DNA of 64,000 nucleotides from Durusdinium trenchii (taxonomy: Eukaryota; Sar; Dinophyceae; Suessiales; Symbiodiniaceae), in the NCBI GenBank assembly GCA_963970005.1, contig CAXAMN010022695.1:720043-784042 (forward strand), in the 5' to 3' direction. Below, piece after piece: positions 1 through 12,439 of this stretch. Every line of letters starts with the position of its first letter. The first letter of the stretch is position 1. The notes under the pieces were generated by a model. The model ran no database searches, was not told the origin of the DNA, and saw only the letters and a program-made list of their open reading frames with translations. A program made the translations under genes and the position numbers.

Positions 1-465
1 CATGTTTGACCCATACCTGCACCTGCAAAGCACCTCTAGTTAAAGAGATCGAACCCCAAATTGAGAGGTATATGCCATCCCCACGGCAAACGCTCGCTTT
101 CTAAGCTTCCCCCACAGCACTTTCTCCTTTTTCTCAGTTTTTTCTGGCCTTGGTGGAATCTGCCACAATCGGCAGGAGGAAGGTCGCTATGTCAGGCTAT
201 GAAATTCGATTATCTTTGTCTGCTCCCAAACATACCCTATATAATAGATGTTCTACCATCCACTGTAGTTGTCTCCACCAAATAGTATGTTTGGTGTACA
301 TAGGGGTGCTTTGCATGTCTTCAATTGCAAACAAGGCGGGAGAATCGCAGGCTTCGGTGGGTCATCAGGCCTTCTTTGGGTCTTGATTTCATGCGACAAT
401 CCCCTGTTGGGCTCGTTGGTCCAAAGCATTGGAGGAAGCATCACGCCTCATAGTTTCAGGGAGCT

Positions 466-627
466 CTATCCATCCATCCATCCCTCCCATCCCATCCCAT
501 CCAATCCCATCCCATCCAATCCCATCCCATCCCATCCCATCCCATCCATCCATCCATCGCTCGATCCATCCACCCACCTACCTATATACCTAGCTATCTA
601 TCGATCGATCGATCTATCTATCTCGTT
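466..627. repeat. Compound microsatellite (CCATC/CCCAT grading into TCTA/ATCG)
   Basis: Runs of CATCC and CCCAT pentamers pass into CCATCCAT, then CTAT and CGAT tetramers. The open frames across it, such as the Pro/Ser/His-rich one on the plus strand, are repeat artefacts. The flanks 1-465 and 628-1330 show no exon-like island I can support; a short TA tract lies at about 1121-1138. Confidence 0.9.
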
Positions 628-1332
628 GACTCATCAAGCATCGGAATTTAAACTATCCTCAAAATCAATATGTACAGATCATGAAATATACCTCTCGTTT
701 ATAGTGGCATTATCTGATGGTCGTCATGTGTGCTGCTGCGATGAAGTTGCTCAATCTATAATGAACTTCCAGAAACCTTGTTGAGTCTTGTCAGCTCTCC
801 TGACGAGTACTAAACCTTTCATCAGACCAGTTTCCAACCAAACTTGAACACTTGTTCTCTCAGTTTGCAACCTCAAAGAACACATTGCAATTCTCTCTTC
901 AAACTGCCACATCCCTAAATCCCAGCCCAGTTGGGCAGGGTTCTTCATTCCCGATCTGCCAAAAACCAGGCTCCAAACTCAGGGGGTAGAGGCCCTTGTG
1001 GCTCCTACAACAGACTGCGCGGGCGCTGTCCAAAAAAACACTGATGACTCTCCCGCTGCAGAAGACCTGAAAAGGTAGAGCCGCAAGTTTGAGACGTCTG
1101 AGACTGACTGTGAAAAGGATATGTATATATATATATATTCTATTATTCTTCATTGCCTCAGTCAAATGACCACCCTTGGGCACTTTTGTCCAACAGTTCG
1201 CACCCTCGAAGGGTGCTTGCCCATCGTCTTCCTCTCAGTCTTCCTCATCTTCCTCTCCCGTCACCCTTCGAATCGGGTGGCTTTCTTCCCAACACATCCC
1301 AACACCAAACCAACGCGGTCTTCGGAGCTCGG

Positions 1333-1466
1333 ATCGCGCTTTCGCGACCACCGAACGTCTCCCGTTGGCCCTAAGAACCACCGGTCCGCACGAGAGCGAT
1401 CCTCTGGCTTGGGCGGTCGTGAAGGCCCTTGCGGAAGCCGTGGTCCCTGTGGCCCTGGGTCGGAAG
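1333..1466 (+). CDS. Candidate internal exon, hypothetical protein
   Basis: A GC-rich island in AT-richer surroundings. The plus frame is open with mostly C/G third positions and gives a helical Ala/Val-rich stretch containing AWAVVKALAEAVVPVALG. A possible donor GT follows at 1467 (GGAAG|GTCGGG), and a possible acceptor AG precedes 1333. The antisense frame is also open, so the strand is not certain. No family recognised. Confidence 0.25.
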
Positions 1467-2317
1467 GTCGGGCGGTCGTGAGCCGCACATGTGGTCAACC
1501 GGCCCGAGAGAATCCAATACCAAAAGGTGAAACAGTTCTTTTACACAACATCCCTGCGTAACTCGGTGTCAGGTCCCAAGCGAGGGTGGGATGAAGATAG
1601 AGTGCAGTGCCAGCGCAGGAACTTTTGAGCAGTCTCCAACAGAGTTCAAGTCTTGGAATATACCTAGAGGAACCGTTGGCAAAAATTTTTGCCGAGACAC
1701 CATTGTGCCCTGATTTCAGCCAAATTCATCGAAAAGCGCCGAATCCAAAAAATAACGCCGAGCAATATGAAAACTGCCGACTTCAATGGTTTTCAGTTGC
1801 TAGATTCTCAAACCAACACTTGCCAGATCTTGCCAGTCTTACCAAGCCCTTCCCCGCCCCTTTCCCAAACCAAACTACAGGGTGACCATCCACAGCTTGG
1901 GCTTACATATGAGGACCAAGGGATTGGCATCCACAGTTTGGATACCTTGGAATCCTTGCACGGCACAGATGAGAGTTAATCCACAGTTTGGGAGTGCTTA
2001 CAAAGAACACACTTAAAAGATCCAACAATGTTTGCCTAAGTTCATGCCTTGTCTTCCAGACCTTCTTGATATTTCCCCTACGGTTTTATTGAAAGGCCAA
2101 TCCAGGCAAGCAAAGTTCTGTCTTTGCTTCTCCGGATCACTCTCCAAACGATGCTTTGCCGCTTTGCCCTTTCATGATCCAACCTCCCTTGACAAGGGTG
2201 GTTGTAGAACAGCTGCAACTCACAATTGGGCCAACAAAAAGATCTTTCCAGTGCAGCCATCCAAGATGTTGATTCTTATATATAGGAAACCCCAACTAAG
2301 CAAAAACATGGTTACGG

Positions 2318-2398
2318 ACAATTGCGCCGAATTGTCGGGCAATTACGCCGAATTATCGGAGATTTACGCCGAATTATCGGGCAATTACGCCGAGATCT
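2318..2398. repeat. Tandem 21-bp repeat built on ACGCCGAATTATCGG
   Basis: About four copies of a 21-bp unit; read on plus it would give the heptad NYAELSG. The core ATTACGCCGAA also occurs singly nearby, at about 1754 and 2944-3010. No flanking frame has convincing codon character, so I treat it as a non-coding repeat. Confidence 0.8.
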
Positions 2399-3734
2399 AG
2401 GGATGACAAAACTTTTGAAAACTATGAACAACTTGACTGCCACGATTCACGCAAGGGTGCCCAGTTGGTTCACGGTGAGTTTATGTTGAATTATGCATGG
2501 TCCATGCACAGTCCTCTAACTTTCACCTTGGTGATGGAATCAAATCTCTCCATTCACCAAATATGTTCAACAACAGCTTTGTGCCACTGCAAAAATAGGA
2601 AATCAGGGAAGAGGGTTGCGTCGGGCCACAGAAACCATTTGGCATTTCTGCCAGGCCTTCTCTATTATTCTATAATTTTAATAAACGGTTTCCTTGATCG
2701 GATCCATGGCTGGATTTGAGTGTTTACAATGAATCCCTAAGCCAACAATGCTTGGCAAGAGTTAGGAACTACACACTGAAGAAAAACACTGGGCGTGAAC
2801 AGCCAGGGCGCACCTCAAGAATGCCCGGTTCAGCAGGTATTTGATCCCTAGAGGATTGTCGAGCCGAGTTATCATGAATCACCACAACCCGGATTGGTTC
2901 TGCATCTAATCAACCAATCAATATGTTCAAGAACCTCAAAAACAAAAAACGCCGAGTCTATCTTGGTTTTAGCAAATTACGCCGAATGCCCTTTTTCAGG
3001 GCAAATTACGGGTAAAGGCGCTTTTTGCTGAGGTGGCAGAAGTTTTGGTGCATTTGGAGTCTCTAGGTATTCTCTATTTTTGTCACTGCATGCTTTCAGG
3101 CTCGCCTTACGGACTCCGGATATCGTCAGACATCTTGAATACATCATGATCAATCGTCTCAAGGAGCACAACATTTGGAGGACGAACGTAATACATCATG
3201 ATCAATCATCTCAAGCGTCTAAAACGACGGATTTCAGCCTGGCTTTGGAGGGCTTGAAGGCCCAGCCTGGCCACAAGGAGCTGCACTCAGAGATGAAGGT
3301 AGTGCAAGCGAGATGGATCCCTTCGGAGTGTTGGGCCATGCAGGAATTCCAGGTGAAAGGAGCGGATCCTTCTGGCGATTTCGTGACCGGACTCCTCTGT
3401 GGATCTTTCACATCCAGTTCTTCTTAGAGCAGAAGGGTTCTTCTTCATGTTTAATCTAAAGAGCCAGCCAGGCTGGCCGGATTGATCAAGTTGCCTTCGA
3501 ACAGGACGAGCGAGGTTTAAGAGAGGTCTTGCTCGTTGATGGTCCTCAAACCAAACTCAGAAAGCTGAACGAAAGCTACCTAGCAGTTGGTTGCTCGCGA
3601 GGGCCTTGTTGCTATCACCAGTAAAAACATATATATTCAACTTCAAAATCCGCTGAGGCCTTTCAAAACGCAACGACGAGGGGCTCCCACGAGTCGTAAG
3701 CAACCAACCACACTCCCGGAAGCCTCACTGACGG

Positions 3735-3815
3735 GGCCCGGCACGGTAGGGCCCGGCACTGTAGGGCCAGGCACTGTAGGGCCAGGCATGGTAGGGCCCG
3801 GCACTGCAGGACCCA
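3735..3815. repeat. Tandem 15-bp repeat GGCCCGGCACTGTAG, about 5-6 copies
   Basis: Near-identical 15-bp units. In the plus frame they encode the pentapeptide VGPGT repeated, ending at a TGA at 3818-3820. The frame has no recognisable non-repeat domain, so coding status is open. The surrounding 2.4-4.87 kb shows no other convincing exon. Confidence 0.85.
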
Positions 3816-4876
3816 CCTGACGTCACGTTGACAAAGCACCGATTCAACAGGAATCAGCTTCTAACATCCTTTAGGACTTGAACGTCCTAGCTAGGTTTTG
3901 TGTGGGCGTAGGATTAACGAACAAACAACACTTTTGTGCATCTTTCGCAGATGCACAATGCACAGCTGGAAATTTGTTGGAACCATTCAAAAGAAAGGGG
4001 TCATGGACCCCGCTACAGGTGCAAAACATCAGCATTTCAGATCTAGGTGGTGAATGTGAATGACGAATCTGATGGAACCTGGTTGTGGGGTCCAGGTGAT
4101 AACAATTAGATTCCTGGACTGTGACAGTGAAGTAAAATTCTATAGTCTACTTGTTGCGACGACCATGAGGCTCTTGTGCCAAGGGATTGGTTCACCTTGT
4201 TTGCTTCAAATTATTAGTCTTTGCATCTAGCAAAGGGGCAACCCATACCCCTAGCCTTCAAACAAATTGAAAGAATGGTTGACCTGGTGTTGTAGTCTCT
4301 AGTAAAACATAGTGACATAGTGAAACAATCCAAGTGCTATGAAAGGTATCACACGCAGAATACCACATAATTGCTCGGTAAAGCCCGTTATAATTGTATC
4401 AACTGCTCCGTAGACTCCCTAGTTCAGACTCACGGTCCCTTTATTTCGAACACCCGTGAGCGAGAAGAAGCCTGCTGTGAGTGCAAAAAAAGGTAGAAGA
4501 GGCCAATAAAAGTGGCATATACTTCCTGGTGAACCGGAAGCCAAGAAAAAATACTGTTTAACGTAGTTCGAGAGAAGCCAGGTCTCCATTCATGACATGT
4601 AGAGTCGGGTCCACACTCCTCAAACAAGTATGAAAGTGGATGGCATGGCCCATTGAAGACTGTTTTCCTCTACTCCCTGGAGACTTGGCCCACCTGGTCC
4701 TAGTCCGTCCTAAGGGCCCTGCAGTGTGCCTGGAGGATGGACCAGATTTGTGGACTTGAGCCCTTTTTTGTGGACTTGAGCCAGTGTGACAGTGTATGAC
4801 AGTTGTAACAACTTCAAGTTGAGTTCAACTTCCACCACCAAGCTCCCGTCATGCTCAGCTCTGCTCCCTGTTTCAG

Positions 4877-5004
4877 TGACCCCCGCACCAAACCCCAGCG
4901 CTGCCCTGGGCGCCCCAAACCGATGGTCCACTGGGGCCCGAGGGCCCAAAGGTCTGGAAGTTGGCGCCTCGGGTGCAAACCCATTTGCAAGGATTTGGGA
5001 CCGG
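4877..5004 (+). CDS. Candidate internal exon, hypothetical protein
   Basis: A pyrimidine tract ending CTGTTTCAG precedes the island and GTAGGAGC follows it, giving a 128-bp exon that is open in the phase-1 frame. The product is Pro/Ala/Gly-rich and ends GANPFARIWDR. Codon choice is GC-rich. The base after the acceptor is T rather than the G favoured at dinoflagellate acceptors, which lowers confidence. The antisense frame is also open. Confidence 0.3.
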
Positions 5005-5565
5005 GTAGGAGCTAGATCGCAGCGCGGCTGCACCGGAATGGCACAGTTCATGGTCTTCAGCAAGCGTTCTTTACGGGGTGATGAAGATTAGTGATGTGTT
5101 AACCACAGTTGACTTTTTTCCTGGTTAGCAGCCTTTAGGTTTTTCCACCTCTCTCGATGCCTCTGGAGGGAGCCTCGACCAGGGCTGATGTGGCGTCCTT
5201 CTCCACCTTTTCCGCTCAAGTCGAGTACCATTCGTTGTCTGCTTCCCAGAAGAGTGACCAGCTTTGAAGAATTCATCATGCGAACTCCAATGCTTTCATG
5301 GAATGCTAAGGCCTCAATTGTCTGGTGCAAGGACAACGCCAACTTACTAGGACTAGGATGTCCATCATCTGCATCTGTCAGTCTTCAGCTGTGGGCGGCC
5401 TTTCGTCCGACGCGGAAACCATCCGTCTCGATGATCGACTCTGACGGTACTCAGGACGGTCACGCAGACGTAGATGACTTAGCGATCCTTGTGCGACGAC
5501 ATGCCCAGGTATACAGGGTATATACACAATTATTGCATTATAAACTCTGTTGTGTAGGTTTGAAG

Positions 5566-5610
5566 GGTCCAAGTACCTTCTGAGAAGGTAGTTGGATCCC
5601 TAGGGATATA
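5566..5610. repeat. Dispersed hairpin element ending GGATCCCTAGGG
   Basis: Contains AAGTACCTTCTGAGAAGGTA, a near-perfect short hairpin, followed by TTGGATCCCTAGGG. Related copies lie at about 18095-18121, 26890-26992, 59757-59803, 61441-61462 and 61516-61570. A TA-rich tract (5606-5640) abuts this copy. Confidence 0.7.
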
Positions 5611-5765
5611 TATATATATATAATTTATAATTGTATATATGCAATATTGTTTTGCATAGTATACCTAGTGACCTAGTGCCTGGAGAACCACCCAGCTATC
5701 GGTCGGCCATTCTGAGCCTCCAGGCTCGAGAAGTCCAGTTTCTTTCCTGAGCTGCCACCACCAAG

Positions 5766-5872
5766 CAAAGCGCTGATGGCCTCACCGAGCTTCGCCGGCA
5801 TTCTCTCCGCCGCTTCGGGCGGTCTTCGGCGGACGCTGACGGCCAAGAAGGTCGTGGAGCCGACCAGCTCAG
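5766..5872 (+). CDS. Candidate exon with possible start ATG, hypothetical protein
   Basis: High C/G third positions. The plus frame contains an ATG at 5776 giving MASPSFAGILSAASGGLR followed by RTLTAKKVVEPTSSG, which could be an N-terminus. A donor-like AG|GTCGTAAG follows at 5873. A second plus frame across the same island is also open, so the frame is not settled. No family recognised. Confidence 0.3.
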
Positions 5873-5999
5873 GTCGTAAGCCTGACTGAGTGTACCGAGT
5901 CTAATTGGACATTGTGGGAATCACTGGTCAGCTGGATTCACAAAGCCAGAAACGAATTGAGCTGGTGATGCGCGCAAACCAAACTGGCTGTACCATCCA

Positions 6000-7050
6000 A
6001 ACCACTGGCAACAGGCCCACGTAGGAACACTAGACTCAAGCTGGTTGAGTCCTATCATCTTCTTGAGGCACATCGAAACGAAGGAGATGACCTGTGGTCA
6101 TACATCAAAAGAAGCCTCGAAGTCCCACCACTTGCTGTTGAACTGAGTTCGGTGTCCCCATGTCGACTCACTTGCATGAATCAACCGCTTTCATCCCTTT
6201 TCAGGTTCTGCGAGATGCTCCGAACAAACAGCAGTAACGTCAGAAAAACATGCCCTGTCCCAGCCCTTCTTCTTGGCCATTATGCTGCTATCCATGTTAC
6301 GGAGCGAAAAGTATCATGCACCAAAATACAACACGTTTTGATGGATGGGTGAGTTAGGGGGGTTCTGGCGCCCACACCCATGAACATTGAAACATATCTT
6401 TTGACCGAGCTGGTGGTGGACAGTCAGGTAGGTTTTCATGGTTTTCCTGCTTACTCGGTCAACTTGAATCCAACCAAGCTCAGTTCAATGCCTTGCTCGC
6501 ATGCTCCCACCAAACCAAAACAAGAACCAAGAATCCTCAAACAGGGCAGGCCACAAGCCTTGTTCATGTCATGCTTCTGCTGATCATCCTTCTCCTTCTC
6601 CTGGACCACCAAAACGAAAGACACCATACGCATATGTAATATAAATATATATGCATATTATAGTGATCCCCAAATAGATAGTGGCACGGTGTCCAAGACC
6701 ATTTGAGGTGGAGATCGACTTATTTTCTATCTATTTGGGGGTCTACCTTCACGCACTCGGTTCCGTTCCACCCCAACTCTCCCGCGTTGGTGGCGTCCTC
6801 GGATCTGGACAAGCGAACCGCATCCAGATCCGGATGAGAAGTTTCGTGGGAAGAAAAGGACACACACGGAGTTCCTCTGCAAAGAAGACGGAGATAAATG
6901 GTAAATATGTACCAGCACCCAGTTTGGGTGGTTATTGGAAAAAATTGGAAAAAACATCGATAGTCAAGGGGGGTCTATCAACCACCCTTTGGGTGGTGCT
7001 GGTGTATAAATATAAATATAAACTATGGTCTCTGTCACCGACTCTTTGAC
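6000..7050. other. Non-coding stretch with a short inverted repeat
   Basis: No exon candidate. Arms CCCCAAATAGATAG (about 6667-6680) and TCTATCTATTTGGGG (about 6726-6740) could pair. Short TA tracts lie at about 6641-6658 and 7008-7022. Confidence 0.5.
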
Positions 7051-7056
7051 GAGATC

Positions 7057-7217
7057 CGTTGCACTCAATCTGGCTTTCCTGGTGCACCAAAGCAAGTTTT
7101 TTGGGAGCTCCGTCTATTGACCGTGACTGTGACTTTAGGGCTATTCTATTGACTCCTGGTGCACCAAAGCAAGGCTTAAAGAGCAGCATGAAATTGACTG
7201 TGACTTTAGGGCTTCGA
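7057..7217. repeat. Imperfect direct repeat of about 85 bp
   Basis: CTGGTGCACCAAAGCAAG occurs at about 7059 and 7156, each followed by a GACTGTGACTTTAGGGCT block. This is a tandem duplication with diverged spacer. The open frames across it are not coding-like. Confidence 0.7.
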
Positions 7218-7905
7218 CAACACAGCAGGACTTCCAGGGCACAACAAAAAGCGGGACAAGAACCTTCAAATGAGGCAGGGTACCATTCTTTATTCTTTGA
7301 TCGGAATTTTATGACCATTTCGAGATTCATCCTCGATCTGAATCTATTCAAAAGTCTGGCATTCACAGCCACAAACTCCCCCTTTGCCTCCCCCACTTGG
7401 CCCCCCTCACCTTGGCAGCTCTTCTTTCTCTGCGGATGCGCTTGGCGCGATCCTCGACGCTGTTGGCCGCGCGTGGAAGACAAACGGTGACCCCATCGTT
7501 GTAGGGTCCTCGATACCATCAAGGCTTGAAGAGAGGAAAACTAAATGACAATCTCAGTGGCAAAAGGTAAATTAGCCTGGACGAGGTGCCAAAGCAAAAC
7601 TACATTGATTGCTTGGACAGGTTTCTATGTGTGTCCTGTGGCACTCCGTCAGGAGGCCCTGGCCCACGTCTCCACGTAGTATCCACGTGTATGAAGTCAA
7701 GCCACATCAACTGAACAGTCACTTGCAGGTTGAAACCCAGTGACCTACTGGAAGTCAGAGTTCCGTACCATCATCAAGTCTTTTACCCTGGAGCCCATGA
7801 TTGTACCCTCCATGTTGGTACTGCTCTCCAAACCCAAGTGCTTCAGCTCGACTCTCAATGGGCTTCATATATGGGTTCATGCTATTGACTCGGGTCAGTC
7901 TGGGG

Positions 7906-8046
7906 TCTTTGGATACTTGTAGCCTGATGTTATATATTTACATCTAGGTAGAGTTTACAACGAGGTGTACCTACTGCTGTGATGGCCCTGGTTGTAAACT
8001 CTACCTAGATGTAAATATATAACATCAGGCTACAAGTATCCAAAGA
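7906..8046. repeat. Perfect 56-bp inverted repeat with 29-nt spacer
   Basis: Arm 7906-7961 is the exact reverse complement of arm 7991-8046, separated by 29 nt. I checked every base. Arm ends are TCTTTGGATACTTG outward and GAGTTTACAAC inward. It contains no coding frame. It could be a fold-back element, a hairpin-RNA precursor, or an assembly palindrome. Confidence 0.95.
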
Positions 8047-8049
8047 AAA

Positions 8050-11000
8050 GAATTGCCACTTTGTAGCCAACCAACATAAACCAACCACTCAAAAAGCAGA
8101 ACCCCCAGGTCGGTGCCCAACAATCCATCAACCGACAGTGGACGACCCAAGGGGCCGCAGCGGCGACCACTAGGGCCCCAGCATGATCCGTCTCGAATTC
8201 CTGACAGCCGTGGGATGGAAAGGTGTCAAGCAGCAACCGTTTGTGCAAGTGCTTCTGTATACGAGCCTTGAAGCTCACTAAAACTTAGACATCTATGGGA
8301 AATGGTCAAGTGCTTCCCCACTAGAGTCCCCCATCAAGAACAACTCCACCAAACAGTAGTCACTCTCTTGCCATGGCCCACACCTATCAAATACATCGGG
8401 CAAGTTCAAGCCAAACTTGGATTTCACAATCTACAGTACACACTCCGACATAACATACAGACTCCAGCAATAATACAGGATACTAGCGGAGAACTACCAC
8501 AGCACATCTAGTAGTTCGGATGAAGCACCAAATCAACCTGGATGCTCAAGCCCGCCCAACAAATATGGAAAGCTTCAATCCATGAGAAGAAGAAACAAAA
8601 GCCGGCGATTCCCAGTCGACGGCAATTGGGACATGGATGCTATAGAGTACTGATCACCCTGGAATCACACACCCCATACGTGTGCACATCATACGACCTT
8701 CAAACGTACCCCGAAACTTGGTTCTCTTCTGGCTTTTTTAACTGTTTTTTTTGGTGGCCTGGTGGCCTCGTATATGATCAGGATGAATGTGTATCTCCAT
8801 AGTGCCATAGATGTTGAGGTTCCATCCAGGAGTAGATTTCGGCCACCCTTCCTAGTTGGTCACATCTCCGACGGCCAAGTCAATCTCAGTACCCAGTCCG
8901 AAGCCCGTTCGAAGTCCCGTTCGACGATATGTTGCACCACCAAAGTAAAGGACATTCCTGAGCTCGGGTCACCTAAAGACCCTTTTCGATATAGTCCAAC
9001 GGAGCAGTATATCTTTATCATTCTTAAGCTACTAGTAACAAGTGCCACGCTTCTAGTAACAAGTGCCTTACTAGTAGTAACAAGATGTAACAAGAAGCTA
9101 TTAAATTATCTGTCTCACGTCCCGTACTTCTCCGCCTCGCCACCGGCTGTCTTCTTCCGGCCCAAGGACACATCCACGTCATCAGCCACGGTGGGGTCCT
9201 CTGCCAGCCACCCAAGAAATGGCAATCGGGGCGGTGAACCACAGGTGTTCCACTATTTTTGGGAAGTAAGCCTTGTATTTCTGGTAGCGTGGGAGTTTTT
9301 TATATAATGCATTGTGACATACGTCAGCAAACTCTCTTTGCCCTTCTTGCTTCTTGCTGATCAAAGGCACGCGAAAGCCAATTTCGCATTTCAGGGATCC
9401 CCCAAATCTTACTGAAACCAAAAGCCGAAACCTGAAACGACACGAAAGAAGACACCCCCACAAGCTTCCACTCCACCGCCACGCACGTGTTTTTTTCATC
9501 GCCCCAAAGACAAACCGTTCGTCCTTGAGCAGCTCAGGGCCATACACCGAGGACCTGGACCGTTCAGGACCGGGTCGTCTGAACGATGTGGGTGAAGGTC
9601 TGGGGGTGGAGGGTTAGGGATGATTTGAGTTTCGATTTGATTCGAAGAGGATATCATTCGATATCGATGTCCCATCCATGTCCCGTCGTTTTTTGGGTGA
9701 CCGACACGGGAGTTCAAAAACGTGGATGGACGCTGAAAAGGCTTGATCACCCTCCAACTCCAACCTTACAACCGTTTATACCTTTTATACATAAAGTCTG
9801 TTGTATTTGGTAAAAAGAATCTGACATCGGAACTGATCACATTGAAGCTTTTCCATGCCTTTTGTATTCACTTTCGTCAGAAGCCGTATGGCCGTATGGA
9901 GATCCCCCAAGCCAGCGAGTCGAATTTCGCTTCAAGACACTTCAAGTGGTTCTGGGGGGATACAACAAGACAGTGGGTCATCCACTGTCCCTTCTCTTTT
10001 TCATGGCCTTTTTTTCTTCACAAGCAGTGCAAACGACCAGCAACTTCGTTCGGGACAAAACCGCAGAAGACTCACTGTGAAAACGCTCGCGTCCCTCGAC
10101 TTCGGCTTCCCTCCGAACCAACCAGCCAGTTGATGGTAAACCATGTGCCCGGCGCCAGATCATTCCCCCCGAGTTCGGCCCCTCTGAGTGACCCTCACAT
10201 GGCCCCCCATCATACGCGACACGGGCGGGCGGGACACATGGCTGCAGAACAGCGAGACTTCACGAGATGTGCCCACATGAATCAAGAGACCTGTATGGTC
10301 ATGGTGTTTCATGTCTGATGGGTGGAAGCTCACCTGAAGGTGGCAACTGGGCACACCGTGTGGCTCCTTCGGTTTCGGGAGTGACCGTGACTCGATCTCG
10401 AAACCCAGAGTCTGGGTGTCTGCCAAACCTAACTGACCGCAACCCTCCGATCAATATCGGTTGCTCATCAACCATAAATCTTTGGACAAAGGCGCCGTTC
10501 TACTGACGCCTGTTCTACCAAATATAAAAGAACTGCCCAAATGGCACATCATGTGTCTTTGCTTGGGTCCTTGCACCCGTGCATACATATATATATATAA
10601 TATACACACACATACTTGACATATGCTCACCAAACATCAGCAATGTACAGTAGTATAATTTGTTGTATACATCACCAGTTGGAGGGAAGGTAGCTCTATT
10701 AAGAGCATAAGCAAACATTTCTCACTTGGATTACACCAGGCCGGATGCAGCTGGCTGCACTTTTGGAAGCAGCGGATTTCTGCCAGTCTGGGGAGCGTGT
10801 TCACCAGACCAAGCACCTGCGAGGTGTGATGCTTTCATGACAAACAATCAATCAGGCTGGAAGTATGTGGATTGGATTGGAGGGGTGCACTCAAGTCGGT
10901 CTACCCGCCAAGAAAAATCACGGATCTTCTCATGGTTGTTGGGTTCAAAGTACTGACCCAATTAGTGCCAATTGTCCAACATATTTTGGCTCTAGCGGCA

Positions 11001-11290
11001 AGTGTGCAACAGATTGGCTCTTCTGTGTAGTCTCGAATTTCGTCATCTTGGTGTCAGTTGCAGACTTACTTTGCGCACACTTGATTTTGATCTCATCTGG
11101 TGGGGAAACATGGGGAAACACGTCCTGCTATCAACACACAGGCGGGGCATCCCCCCGTTGAAGCATCATGAACCATCATGTGTCCAACATCCAACAACGA
11201 CAAACCACGATGCATGAACCAAACTAATTACGCGTACAACGATGCTTCCACATGCCTACTGTGAGACGCGCTACGTAGTGACCCGACGCT
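8050..11290. other. Mostly non-coding, no supported gene
   Basis: Weak open frames exist, such as plus 9743-10318 and minus 9182-9547, but none combines splice context with codon character. Contains a CTAG-type repeat (9027-9095) and a TA/CA microsatellite (about 10585-10612). Confidence 0.4.
9027..9095. repeat. CTAG-type repeat, AACAAGTGCC module
   Basis: Units CTAGTAACAAGTGCCACG and CTAGTAACAAGTGCCTTA in tandem, ending in AAGAAGCTATTAAATTAT. The same module recurs at 17855-17952, 30507-30604 and 56073-56150. Translated, it yields the artefactual peptide LLVTSALLVVT. Confidence 0.85.
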
Positions 11291-11296
11291 CACCAG

Positions 11297-11431
11297 GCTG
11301 GCACGTTTTGACACGGAGACGCGACGCGACAGCCAGGAGTTTCACCAGGACGCGACGCCATGGCTCCTCGCAGGTGGTGAGCCGACGCCAAGAGCCGGGG
11401 CCACCGGTTCAACATGTCACGCACCCCGCAG
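11297..11431 (+). CDS. Candidate internal exon, hypothetical protein
   Basis: Bounded by CACCAG|GCTGG, with the expected G after the acceptor, and CCCGCAG|GTGATG. The plus frame is open throughout with GC-rich codons and a balanced, soluble composition (LARFDTETRRDSQEF). Length 135 bp, so phase is preserved. No family recognised. Confidence 0.4.
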
Positions 11432-11775
11432 GTGATGCTGAAGTTCTACAGTTTCAGCTTTGCAGTTGATGTCAACAAAGCTCTACAAGTTGACATCATA
11501 TTTTACAACAACAACGATCATTGTCTTTCTCCTGGAATTGTTCTAGTAGAGAAAACAATTGGGGATATACTCCGCACCTCGAATCCAAAGTCTGCCTTGT
11601 TTCTTCACCTGTTGGGTTCTTCGTTGCCTGTGTTCCCTTCCATCCCAGATTTGGTTCCCTGGAAGCCCCAATTTCTCCAATGCCCCACCACCGGCGAAAC
11701 CGCTCCCGGCGGGTTTTTCCCACGCGCTTTCGATGCTGGAAGCAGCGATGGTTTTACCGGGTCACCGTGATGCAG

Positions 11776-11854
11776 AAGAAGAGGACTGCTGAGGCCAACA
11801 GACTGCTGAAGAAGATGCCCAACCAAAGGCTGCCCAAGGCCTTAGTTGGTCTAG
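11776..11854 (+). CDS. Candidate short exon, Lys-rich, hypothetical protein
   Basis: Follows GTGATGCAG and ends CTAG|GTTGGTC. Codons are AAG AAG AGG ACT GCT GAG GCC, typical of dinoflagellate genes; it gives KKRTAEANRLLKKMPNQRLP. The frame stays open to 11916. A second plus frame upstream (11414-11770) is also open. Confidence 0.35.
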
Positions 11855-12439
11855 GTTGGTCTACATGGCCAAGGACTGAGTTGAAGAGTCTACACCTCGC
11901 CGTGGAGCAAAACTGAATGGATCTTGGGGAGAACAGCTTGGCATCTTTGGGGTGAGCTTTCTTGAGACAAGCAATCACATCCTTTCTTTTTCCAGACTTA
12001 GAGCGACAGTGTTTTTGCATTTTTTAGAGACTCACATCCTGAAAAACAAAACAACAACACCAAGGGTTTCGGTTTCAGGACATGAAACCAATAAACACAA
12101 AACATATTCAAACATATAGTCCCTAAGATCATGGACAGGACTCCATCTAAAAACAATGAGCATGGAGTTAATGGAGTTTATCGTTTTATGTTAACTTGTT
12201 TGCTTTGTCCAAGATGAGCCATAGCCATGATCTGAAATCAAATGTAAGTCGTTTGAGCTTGCTCACAGAGCTACACTCGAAGACATGGCCAAACTTCTCA
12301 AAGAAAACCTGTGAAATCCAGTCATCAAGCTATGAACCAATCAACCTGCATAAAGTCTGCAGATCAACCGTGGAGGCGTTTAAATTTTTGCTGTTTCTTG
12401 TACATTGACATGTATATGCTGTCGGCTTCGTTACCGGCC

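Noticed and set aside
269..784. 171-codon plus ORF
   Set aside because: Its core is the CCATC/TCTA microsatellite; flanks lack codon character.
9743..10318. 191-codon plus ORF
   Set aside because: No splice context, mixed composition, and other frames open in its GC-rich end.
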